From: JBKJML01 sp046596415 | Lineage (GTDB): Bacteria; Actinomycetota; Thermoleophilia; Gaiellales; Gaiellaceae | Assembly (NCBI GenBank): GCA_046596415.1 | Contig: JBKJML010000129.1 | Location: 1-7,691, forward strand | Direction: 5' to 3' | DNA: 7,691 nt | Part shown: positions 1-6,236 of the stretch, in pieces | Numbering within the stretch: position 1 is the first letter of the stretch | How the letters are laid out: every line of letters starts with the position of its first letter | The notes under the pieces: model-generated | Told to the model about the DNA's origin: nothing | Seen by the model: only the letters and a program-made list of their open reading frames with translations | Databases searched by the model: none | Made by a program: the position numbers and the translations under genes

Positions 1-372
1 CCCGCCGGGGGCGGTGACGCGCCGCAGCTCGCGGATCGCGGCGGCCGGGTCGTCGGCGTGCTCGAGCACCTGCGTACAGAGAACGACCTGATAGGAGCCG
101 TCGGCGGCCGGGATCGACTCGGCCGTCCCCTCGAGCTCGGCGGCTGCGTCCTTGACGTCCACACCGACGTAGTCGGTGGCGTACGGCTCGAAGAACGGGT
201 AGTAGGGCTTCGGGCCACAGCCGACGTCGAGCACGCTGTAGCGGCCCAGCTCCTCGTGGGCGCGGCGGGCCTCGTCGCGCAGCCAGCGGGCGAGCGGCTC
301 ACGGACGGCCCAGGTCGCCATCGAGCGAGGCGGGTCGCGGCGCTCCGGCTCCGCCCAGGTGTCAGCTCGCAT
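1..372 (-). CDS. Class I SAM-dependent methyltransferase, N-terminal 124 residues (cut by window edge)
   Basis: This gene is read leftward and runs off the left edge, so only its first 124 residues are visible. Motif I of Rossmann-fold methyltransferases is clear at residues 47-55 (VLDVGCGPK). The acidic residue that would hold the SAM ribose is D72 in GVDV. A motif-IV-like stretch at 96-109 (VVLCTQVLEHADDP) and ELRRVTAPGG at the edge are typical of the Methyltransf_11 group. The ATG at 372 is favoured because a GGAGG lies 6 nt upstream; a second ATG at 321 would also keep all motifs. The start lies inside the end of the upstream polymerase gene (11-bp overlap), which implies co-transcription and coupled translation. 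Cytoplasmic; in this context it may methylate a sugar, a nucleotide-sugar precursor or a glycan end, but the substrate cannot be read from the sequence. Confidence 0.88.
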   Translation of the reverse strand, partial: MRADTWAEPERRDPPRSMATWAVREPLARWLRDEARRAHEELGRYSVLDVGCGPKPYYPFFEPYATDYVGVDVKDAAAELEGTAESIPAADGSYQVVLCTQVLEHADDPAAAIRELRRVTAPGG

Positions 373-1681
373 TGCGAGCCTCCGCGGCGGCGAGGCCGAC
401 CGAAAGCCAGAGCAGCGCGTCGAGCGGGACGCCCGCCACCAGGCCGCGCCCGTTCGAGATCCCGGCGCAGACGAGCAACCACGCGAGGGCAAGCGTGGCG
501 CCGCGCCGTGCGGCAACGAACACCGCGGCCCCGAGCAGGCCGAGCAGGGCCAGCAGCCCCGGCACGCCGAGGTCGGAGAGCGCCTGCACGTAGGCGTTGT
601 GGACGCCCCACGGGTGGTCGGGCGAGGGGAACGTCAGGTCCGGCTCGCGCGGGAAGCGCCGGTGCGCCTCGGCGAGCTGCGGGCCGTAGCCGTACTCGTC
701 TTTCGAGCCCTGCCAACCGACGCCGAGCAGCGGCTCGTCGAGGAAGATCTCGAGGCCGATGTAACCGAGCACGACGCGCTGGTCGTAGCTCTGCACGTCA
801 CCCTCGTCTGCCGTTCTCCGCGGCTCGGCGCCGAGGAAACGGAAGAACGAGTTGATGTCGCCGCTCCTCATCGTCAACGCGCCGGCGAGGGTCACTGCGA
901 GGGCTGCCGCAATCGCCGCGGCACGCGGCAGCGTCAGCCGGCGCTCGCGCAGCAGGACGAGAGCGACTCCCGCGCCGCCGAGCAAGAGCCCGAGCACGCC
1001 GGCGAGCGCACCGGAGAGCACGAGGTCGGCGGCGCCGGCGACCGCGAGCGTCCACGCGAGCAGCCCCCGGGTCACGAATGCCCCTGCGACCGCGGCGGCG
1101 CCGAGCAGCGCGAAATCCTCGAAGCCGAGGAACGAGGGAACCCGCTGGAGCACCGGCTCGAGGCCGAAGGCCGTGATCAGGCCCGAGAACTGCGCGAGCG
1201 CCCAGAGGAGCGCGATCACCGACCAGGCTGCGACGACGACGAGCACGGCGCGCAGGTCGCGGGCCGTGCGGACGAGGAGCGCCGCCGCCGGAGCGAGGAG
1301 CGCGTACTCGGCGTACTTGAGTGCCGTCACGAGATGCGAGCCGAACGGATAGGCGTCGAAGCGTGCGAGGCCGTACAGCGTGCCGAGGAAGATCAACGCC
1401 AGCCAGATCGCGCCCGCGATCCAGACGGGGAGGCCGCGCCGGAGTGTCCCGAGACCCTCGCGGCGAAGGATCGGCCAGGCTGCGGCTGCCACGGCGAGCA
1501 CGGCGAGGTCCGATAGCGCAACGGTCGTCGAGCCGAGGCTCAGCGTCGGCTGGAACTCGACGTGCAGGAAGAGGAGCGGGAGCGCAGCGAGGAGCACGAG
1601 CACCCCGGGCGAGGACAGCGAGCCGGCCCACGAGCGGGCACGTGCTACGAGCCCCGCGCTCAAGGGTCGTTCGGCTTCCAA
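362..1681 (-). CDS. O-antigen ligase / Wzy-type polysaccharide polymerase (integral membrane)
   Basis: 439 residues with about 11-12 hydrophobic segments, roughly at 26-41, 54-74, 84-104, 118-137, 143-164, 186-206, 207-245 (probably two), 252-271, 370-392, 393-410 and 414-433. One large hydrophilic loop lies at about 272-365. That loop carries hallmarks of the Wzy_C/O-antigen ligase family: FLDEPLLGVGWQ (313-324) and HNAYVQALSDLGVPGLL (361-377). Family members join or polymerise lipid-linked glycan units on the outer face of the membrane; polymerase and ligase cannot be told apart here. The first start in the open frame is a TTG at 1681, with an in-frame stop seven codons further upstream. 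Alternatives are TTG at 1663 and GTG at 1603, all before the first membrane segment. There is no close Shine-Dalgarno site at 1681 (GGGGAG lies about 16 nt away), but a -10-like TATAGT ends 7 nt before it. Divergent to the flippase and overlapping the methyltransferase start. Confidence 0.88.
   Translation of the reverse strand: MEAERPLSAGLVARARSWAGSLSSPGVLVLLAALPLLFLHVEFQPTLSLGSTTVALSDLAVLAVAAAAWPILRREGLGTLRRGLPVWIAGAIWLALIFLGTLYGLARFDAYPFGSHLVTALKYAEYALLAPAAALLVRTARDLRAVLVVVAAWSVIALLWALAQFSGLITAFGLEPVLQRVPSFLGFEDFALLGAAAVAGAFVTRGLLAWTLAVAGAADLVLSGALAGVLGLLLGGAGVALVLLRERRLTLPRAAAIAAALAVTLAGALTMRSGDINSFFRFLGAEPRRTADEGDVQSYDQRVVLGYIGLEIFLDEPLLGVGWQGSKDEYGYGPQLAEAHRRFPREPDLTFPSPDHPWGVHNAYVQALSDLGVPGLLALLGLLGAAVFVAARRGATLALAWLLVCAGISNGRGLVAGVPLDALLWLSVGLAAAEARNAS
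379..383 (-). promoter_or_regulatory. Ribosome binding site of the methyltransferase
   Basis: GGAGG on the minus strand, 6 nt before the ATG at 372 and inside the last codons of the polymerase gene. It is the strongest Shine-Dalgarno site I see in the window and decides the choice of the 372 start over the in-frame ATG at 321. Confidence 0.7.
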
Positions 1682-1688
1682 CGAGGCA

Positions 1689-1694
1689 ACTATA
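1689..1694 (-). promoter_or_regulatory. -10-like hexamer for the polymerase/methyltransferase pair
   Basis: TATAGT on the minus strand, with 7 nt between it and the TTG at 1681. A transcript would start at or next to that TTG. Leaderless initiation at TTG would be unusual, so either this is a chance match or the true start is one of the later in-frame codons. Confidence 0.4.
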
Positions 1695-1703
1695 CCGCTC
1701 CCC

Positions 1704-1709
1704 TATACT
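1704..1709 (+). promoter_or_regulatory. -10-like hexamer for the flippase/glycosyltransferase operon
   Basis: TATACT, 9 nt before the flippase ATG at 1719. Transcription would begin at about 1715-1717, leaving a leader of only a few bases or none. There is no Shine-Dalgarno site before that ATG, which fits leaderless translation. Confidence 0.5.
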
Positions 1710-1718
1710 GGCCTCCCG

Positions 1719-2996
1719 ATGGTCTCGCGGCCCGCCTGGCGGCGTCTCATAACCGCCGGCAGCATCTACGCCGCTGCCGCCACCGGCTTTCTCGGCACGG
1801 TGATCGCTGCACGCTCGCTCGGCCCCCACGCGTTCGGGCTGCTCTCGATCGTGCTCGCCGCGCAAGGGTTCTTCCAGCTCCTGCTCGACTTCACCGTCGG
1901 CGACGCGATGATCAAGTACGGCTTCCGCTACGTGGAGGCGGAGCGCTTCGGCCGTCTGCGGCGCCTGGTCGGAGTCGCCTTCCGCGTGCAGGCGACCGGC
2001 GCCGTCCTCGGCTGCCTCGGGACGCTCGCGCTCGTTCCGTTCGCCGACTCGCTCTTCGGCACCGAGGGTCTTGAGCGGCCACTGCTGATCTCGGCGCTCG
2101 TGCCGCTCGCAGCGCTGCCGATCGGGCTCGCCAACGCGCTCGTGATCCTTCGCGGCCGCTACGAGTTCCACGGCATCGTCACGCTGATCACGATGACGGG
2201 GCGTCTCGTCGCGATGGCGATCGGCTCCCAGATCGGCGTCACGGAGACGGTCGTCTTGCTGCTCGTCGCCCAGGTGGCGACGAGCTCCGTGATCGGGGCG
2301 ATCGGATTCGCCGCTCTGCGTCGCTTCCCGCGCGCCGAGCTCGAACCGCTCGGCGAGGACGTGCCGGGCCTGCGCCGGTTCGTGCTCTCCTCGACCGTCG
2401 GGACAACGCTCGAGTCGCTCCGCGGCATCTTTCCCGCCCTCCTGCTCGGCGTCGTCTCCAACCCGACCCAGGTCAGCTATTTCAAGATCGCGCAGGCGCC
2501 GCAGTTCGGGTTCTCCGTCCTCAGCGCGCCCGTGCGGATCATCCTGCTCACCGAACAGACGCGCGAGATCGAGCGTGGCCAGTACGACCGCGTCGCGAAG
2601 ACGCTGCGGCGCTACATGCTCGCCGCCGCGGCGCTCATGCTCGTCCTCGTCCCGCCTGCGCTCTGGCTGATGCCGTGGCTCGTCGAGACGGTGTTCGGCG
2701 ACGACTACGGCGGCGCGACCAACGCGGCCCGCCTGATTCTGCTCGCTGCTGCGATCCAGGCCGTCTACGCCTGGACGAAGCCGTTCCCGGTCTCGATCGG
2801 CCGTCCTAACCTGAGGATCGTCGGCCAGGCGGCCGAGATCGTCGTGCTCGTCCCAGCGCTCCTCGTCCTGGGCTCGATCTGGAGTGCGACCGGCGCCGGC
2901 GCCGCCGTCGTCCTCGGCGTCGCCGCCTTCGCGATGACGTGGACGGTGCTCGTCTTCCGGCTGCGTCGCGAATGGCACTCACGGAGCCAGGCGTGA
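1719..2996 (+). CDS. Polysaccharide flippase, Wzx/MATE-like (MOP superfamily)
   Basis: 425 residues, mostly hydrophobic, with many membrane segments (for example about 11-30, 38-58, 90-108, 121-143, 150-170, 176-200, 300-320, 336-352, 372-388 and 392-413). Family-like patterns include RSLGPHAFGLLSIVLAAQG (32-50) after the first helix, LRGRYEF (144-150), VFGDDYGGATNAARLI (325-340) and GRPNLRIVGQ (361-370). These match the oligosaccharide flippase group in which a lipid-linked repeat unit is moved from the cytoplasmic to the outer leaflet. The frame stays open upstream to 1380, but that part lies antisense to the polymerase. The ATG at 1719 is the right start because the protein then begins with a short basic tail and helix 1, just downstream of TATACT. 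First gene of the rightward operon; its TGA overlaps the GTG start of the next gene. Length is usual for the family. Confidence 0.87.
   Translation: MVSRPAWRRLITAGSIYAAAATGFLGTVIAARSLGPHAFGLLSIVLAAQGFFQLLLDFTVGDAMIKYGFRYVEAERFGRLRRLVGVAFRVQATGAVLGCLGTLALVPFADSLFGTEGLERPLLISALVPLAALPIGLANALVILRGRYEFHGIVTLITMTGRLVAMAIGSQIGVTETVVLLLVAQVATSSVIGAIGFAALRRFPRAELEPLGEDVPGLRRFVLSSTVGTTLESLRGIFPALLLGVVSNPTQVSYFKIAQAPQFGFSVLSAPVRIILLTEQTREIERGQYDRVAKTLRRYMLAAAALMLVLVPPALWLMPWLVETVFGDDYGGATNAARLILLAAAIQAVYAWTKPFPVSIGRPNLRIVGQAAEIVVLVPALLVLGSIWSATGAGAAVVLGVAAFAMTWTVLVFRLRREWHSRSQA
2983..2986 (+). promoter_or_regulatory. Ribosome binding site of the first glycosyltransferase
   Basis: GGAG 6 nt before the GTG at 2993, inside the flippase's last codons. 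It supports the GTG start over the in-frame ATG at 2972, which has no such site. Confidence 0.55.
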
Positions 2997-4099
2997 AGGT
3001 GTTGATCGTCAGCGGCATCTGGCCGCCGGACGTCGGCGGTCCGGCGAGCCACGCGCCTGACGTGGCCGCCTTCCTCACGCGCCGAGGGCGCGAGGTCGAG
3101 GTCGTAACCACCGCGGCCGCCGCGCCCGCGCTACGCCCGTACCCCGTCCGTTGGACGTCCCGGCGGCTCCCCGTGGGGCTCCGCCACCTGCACGGCGTGC
3201 TGCTGATCGCGCGCCGTGCGCGCTACGCCGATGTCGTCTACTCGACCGGGCTCTTCGGACGGACGCTTGTGGGCGCCCTTCTCGCCCGCCGACCCTTCGT
3301 CGTCAAGCTGACCGCCGACCCCGCGTTCGAACGCGCCCGCGCGCGCGGCCGCTTCAACGGCGATGTGGACGAGTTCCAGAAGGCCGGCGGCGCTCCGATG
3401 CTTCGGTTCGTGCGCAACCGGACCGTGCGCCACGCGGCGCACGTGTTCTGCCCGAGCGCCTACCTCGCCGAGCTCGCGGTGCGCTGGGGCGCCGATCCCG
3501 CCCGCGTCGACGTGCTCCCGAACCCGGCGCCGGCGGAGATCGCACTGCCGCCGCGGGAGGAGTTGCGAGCGCGGTACGGGATTGACGGGCCTACCCTTGC
3601 CTTCGCGGGGCGGCTGACTGCTCAGAAGGCGCTCGAGGTCGCCTTCGAGGCGATCGGACTCGTGGACGGCGTGACGCTCCTTGTGGCGGGTGACGGCCCG
3701 GAGCGCGAACGGCTGGAACGCCTGGCCGGCCCACGCGTGCGCTTCCTTGGTGCGGCCGACCGGCAGGGGGTGCTCGAGCTCTTCGCCGCAGCCGATGCCT
3801 CCCTCCTCTCGTCGGACTGGGAGAACTTCCCGCACACCGTCGTCGAGGCGCTTGCGGTCGGGACACCCGTGATCGCGACTGCGGTCGGTGGCGTCGCCGA
3901 GGTGGTGCGCGACGGCGAGAACGGACTGCTCGTTCGCGCCGGCGATCCGGCGGCACTCGCCGGCGCTATCGCCCGCTTCTTCGGCGACGCCGAGCTTCGC
4001 TCCCGGCTCGCTGCAGCGGCGGTGCCGTCGGTGGCGGCGTATGCGCCGGACATCCTCTTCGCTAGGCTCGACGCGATGCTGGAGTCCGCGACCGCGTGA
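2993..4099 (+). CDS. Glycosyltransferase family 4 (GT-B fold), first of four
   Basis: 368 residues, cytoplasmic or membrane-associated, predicted to move a sugar from a nucleotide donor onto the growing lipid-linked glycan. The N-terminal domain opens with KVLIVSGIWPPDVGG (2-16), whose GG loop is typical of GT4 enzymes. A charged stretch TADPAFERARARG (107-119) followed by DVDEFQ (124-129) looks like a subfamily motif. The C-terminal donor domain begins at FAGRL (204-208) with K212, then VAGDGPE (231-237). The EX7E motif is intact: E277 and E285 in WENFPHTVVEA. GGVAEVVRDGENGLLV (299-314) completes the usual C-terminal pattern. GTG at 2993 is chosen because it overlaps the flippase TGA (GTGA), has a GGAG 6 nt upstream, and gives a compact first strand. 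An ATG at 2972 would add seven residues. The sugar and linkage cannot be told from sequence. Confidence 0.87.
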   Translation: MKVLIVSGIWPPDVGGPASHAPDVAAFLTRRGREVEVVTTAAAAPALRPYPVRWTSRRLPVGLRHLHGVLLIARRARYADVVYSTGLFGRTLVGALLARRPFVVKLTADPAFERARARGRFNGDVDEFQKAGGAPMLRFVRNRTVRHAAHVFCPSAYLAELAVRWGADPARVDVLPNPAPAEIALPPREELRARYGIDGPTLAFAGRLTAQKALEVAFEAIGLVDGVTLLVAGDGPERERLERLAGPRVRFLGAADRQGVLELFAAADASLLSSDWENFPHTVVEALAVGTPVIATAVGGVAEVVRDGENGLLVRAGDPAALAGAIARFFGDAELRSRLAAAAVPSVAAYAPDILFARLDAMLESATA

Positions 4100-5214
4100 A
4101 GCCCCGAGTCCTCTTCGCCGGGCGGACGCGCTATCGGCTGCCGCTCAACGAGTCGCTGCAGCGCAAATGGGACGCGCTCGAGGACGTGCTCGAGATGCAG
4201 GTGCTGGCAAGCGTCGCCGAGGGGCCCCGCGTCCGCAACGGCTTCTGGGATCTCTACCCGCCGACCCGGCCACGGAAGCTCGACGGAGCGCTCTTCTACC
4301 TGTTGCTACCGCTCCGCGTCGCCCGTCAGCTGCGTTCCTTCAAGCCGGACGCGGTCATCACCGAGAGCCCGTACGAGGCGGCCGCGGTCCTGATCGCGCG
4401 CGTGCTCGCGCGCCGCCGTCCGAAACTGATTCTCGAGGTGCACGGCGATTGGCGCACCGCGACGCGCCTCTACGGCGCGCCGGGCCGGGCGGCGCTCGGG
4501 CCGCTCGCCGACCGCGTCGCTGCCTGGGCCGTGCGCCGGGCCGACTCGATCAGGCCGGTCTCGAACGGGATGGCCGAGATCGTGCGCAGCGTCGGCGCCG
4601 AGCCGACCGAGGTGTTCCCGGCCTTCATCGACGTGGAGCGGTTCATCGACCGTCCCATCTCGCCGCTGCCCGAGACGCCGAAGGCGCTCTTCATCGGCGT
4701 GCTCGAGCTCTACAAGAACATCGACGGCCTCGCCGAGGCGTGGCGGCGCGCGGCGCCGCAGGTCCCCGACGCGACCTTCCGGCTGGTCGGCATCGGCAGC
4801 CGCACCGACATCGTCGAGCAGCTCGTCGCCGACCTACCCGAGCAGACGAGCTGGACGCCCGTGCTGACGACCCGCGAAGTGTCGGAGGCGCTCGACGAGG
4901 CGAGCGTGTTCGTCCTTCCCTCGCGCTCCGAGGGGCTCGGACGCGTGATCGTCGAGTCGCTCTGCCGCGGCCGCCCGGTCGTCGCGAGCTGGTCGGGCGG
5001 CACGCCGGACGTGATCACCGACGGCGTCAACGGCATCCTCGTCCACCCCGAGGACACGGACACACTCGCCGACGTGCTGGTGCGCGTCCTCTCCGACCGG
5101 GAGCTCGTCGCCCGGATGGCGGCGGCGGCGCGCGGGAGCGCCGAGCCGTTCATCGCGACGCCAGACGAGTATGCGGCGCGGATCCGCGCGCTCGTCGACC
5201 GCGTCCTCGCGTGA
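4096..5214 (+). CDS. Glycosyltransferase family 4 (GT-B fold), second of four
   Basis: 372 residues. The N-terminal domain (MKPRVLFAGRTRYRLPLN) lacks the glycine-rich GG loop of its neighbours and has RYRLPLNES instead, so its acceptor side differs. HGDWR (116-120) and VSNGM (155-159) fit the mid-region of GT4 proteins. The donor domain shows ELYKNIDGLAEA (204-215) and a complete EX7E pair, E279 and E287, in SEGLGRVIVES, followed by GGTPDVITDGVNGILV (301-316). It probably adds one sugar to the same glycan as its neighbours. GTG at 4096 overlaps the preceding TGA as GTGA. The nearest Shine-Dalgarno-like GGAG is about 11 nt upstream, so translation may depend on reinitiation by ribosomes finishing the previous gene. 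Substrate unknown. Confidence 0.86.
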   Translation: MKPRVLFAGRTRYRLPLNESLQRKWDALEDVLEMQVLASVAEGPRVRNGFWDLYPPTRPRKLDGALFYLLLPLRVARQLRSFKPDAVITESPYEAAAVLIARVLARRRPKLILEVHGDWRTATRLYGAPGRAALGPLADRVAAWAVRRADSIRPVSNGMAEIVRSVGAEPTEVFPAFIDVERFIDRPISPLPETPKALFIGVLELYKNIDGLAEAWRRAAPQVPDATFRLVGIGSRTDIVEQLVADLPEQTSWTPVLTTREVSEALDEASVFVLPSRSEGLGRVIVESLCRGRPVVASWSGGTPDVITDGVNGILVHPEDTDTLADVLVRVLSDRELVARMAAAARGSAEPFIATPDEYAARIRALVDRVLA

Positions 5215-6236
5215 GGCTCGTCTTCGTCACCCAGCAGGTCGACCCGGCGCACCCGGCACTTGCTGCGACAGTGCCGAAGATCCGCGCTCTGGCCGGGCGC
5301 GTCGACGAGCTCGTCGTGCTGGCCGACGGCGCGGCGGAGGGAGTCGAGCTGCCTGCGAACTGCCGTGTGCGCCTCTTTGCGGCTCCGAGCCGGGTGGGCC
5401 GCGGGGTCCGCTTCGCGCGGGCGCTCGCCGACGAGCTCCGCCGGCCGGGAGAGGTGGCGGTCGTGGCGCACATGTGTCCGATCTACGCCGTTCTCGCCGC
5501 GCCGCTCGCCCGCCCTCGGCGTGCTCGGGTCGTGCTCTGGTTCACGCACTGGAAGGCAAGCCGGCTGCTGCAGCTCGCGGCGACGCTCTCGAATGCCGTC
5601 GTGACGGTCGACCGGCGTTCGTTCCCGCTCGAGTCGGGCAAGGTACGCCCGATCGGCCACGGGATCGACCTGGCCGAGTTCCCCTGCCGCGATCGCGCAG
5701 GCGAGACGCTACGGCTGCTCGCGCTCGGGCGCTATTCGCCGGCCAAGGGCCTCGAGACGATCGTCCGTGCGGTCGCGCTCGTCGACGAGGCGACGCTCGT
5801 CGTCCACGGCCCGGCGCTCACTGCGGAGGAGCGCGCCCATCGCGAGGAGCTCACCGCGCTCGTAGCCGAGCTCGGCGTCGGCGCCCGGGTGGCACTCGAA
5901 GGCGCCGTGCCCCGGGCCGAGGTGCCTGGGCTTCTGGCGGACGCGGACGCGCTCGTGAACAACATGCGCGCCGGCGCACCCGACAAGGTCGTCTACGAGG
6001 CGGCAGCCTCGTGTGTCCCCGTGCTCGCGTCGAACCCGGTCTTCGACACGCTGCTGCCGGCCGAGCTTCGCTTCGCCCGCGACCGCCCCGACGAGCTCGC
6101 CGAACGGCTGCGCGAGCTCGCCGGCCTTTCGAGCGGCGATCGGGCCGCTCTGGGGCACGCGCTGCGGGACAAGGTCGAGGCAGCCCACTCCGTTGGCTCC
6201 TGGGCCGAGGGCGTCCTCGCGGCGGCCCGGCGATGA
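5211..6236 (+). CDS. GT4-like glycosyltransferase with degenerate EX7E motif, third of four
   Basis: 341 residues, the shortest of the four. It starts MRLVFVTQQVDPAHP and has a middle region FTHWKASRLLQL (111-122), VTVDRRSFP (131-139) and GHGIDL (149-154), the last matching the interdomain segment of GT4 enzymes. The donor domain shows ALGRYSPAKGLE (171-182) with R174 and K179. In place of EX7E it has AGAPDKVVYEAAASCVPVLAS (254-274): the second glutamate is present (E263), but the position eight residues before it is G255, and D258 is the nearest acid. Some GT4-like proteins carry this PDKVVYEA form, so it may be a subfamily trait and not a dead enzyme. The GTG at 5211 overlaps the previous TGA (GTGA) without an obvious Shine-Dalgarno site. 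The frame stays open far upstream, but that part is antisense or out-of-frame shadow. Confidence 0.83.
   Translation: MRLVFVTQQVDPAHPALAATVPKIRALAGRVDELVVLADGAAEGVELPANCRVRLFAAPSRVGRGVRFARALADELRRPGEVAVVAHMCPIYAVLAAPLARPRRARVVLWFTHWKASRLLQLAATLSNAVVTVDRRSFPLESGKVRPIGHGIDLAEFPCRDRAGETLRLLALGRYSPAKGLETIVRAVALVDEATLVVHGPALTAEERAHREELTALVAELGVGARVALEGAVPRAEVPGLLADADALVNNMRAGAPDKVVYEAAASCVPVLASNPVFDTLLPAELRFARDRPDELAERLRELAGLSSGDRAALGHALRDKVEAAHSVGSWAEGVLAAARR

Larger units (their letters stand above)
1682..1718. promoter_or_regulatory. Divergent promoter region between polymerase and flippase
   Basis: The 37 bp between the two head-to-head start codons hold the only visible promoter signals of the locus. 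Two outward-facing -10-like hexamers are 9 bp apart: TATAGT on the minus strand and TATACT on the plus strand. A direct repeat CTATAC occurs at 1690-1695 and 1703-1708. This AT-rich island stands out in very GC-rich DNA. I see no convincing -35 hexamer for either direction. The -35 regions would fall in or near the opposite gene's start, so the two promoters overlap and may compete. Confidence 0.6.

Noticed and set aside
359..1516. A 385-codon open frame on the plus strand opposite the polymerase
   Set aside because: Low-complexity charged translation with no recognisable fold, exactly antisense to the Wzy-like gene.
1380..1718. A 113-residue N-terminal extension of the flippase
   Set aside because: It is antisense to the polymerase N-terminus and would make an arginine-rich tail unlike any flippase. 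The ATG at 1719 follows a -10-like hexamer and gives the normal family length.
798..2978. A 726-codon open frame on the minus strand spanning the polymerase start and the whole flippase gene
   Set aside because: It is antisense to or out of frame with two well-recognised membrane proteins, is dominated by R, E, D and G, and lacks any domain. This is expected of shadow frames in very GC-rich DNA.
3888..5210. A large N-terminal extension that would fuse onto the third glycosyltransferase
   Set aside because: The extension overlaps two recognised glycosyltransferases in another frame and is arginine/alanine-rich noise. The GTG at 5211 matches the overlap pattern of the other junctions.
5171..6232. 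An extension upstream of the fourth glycosyltransferase
   Set aside because: It is an out-of-frame shadow of the third glycosyltransferase; the recognisable protein begins at the ATG at 6233.
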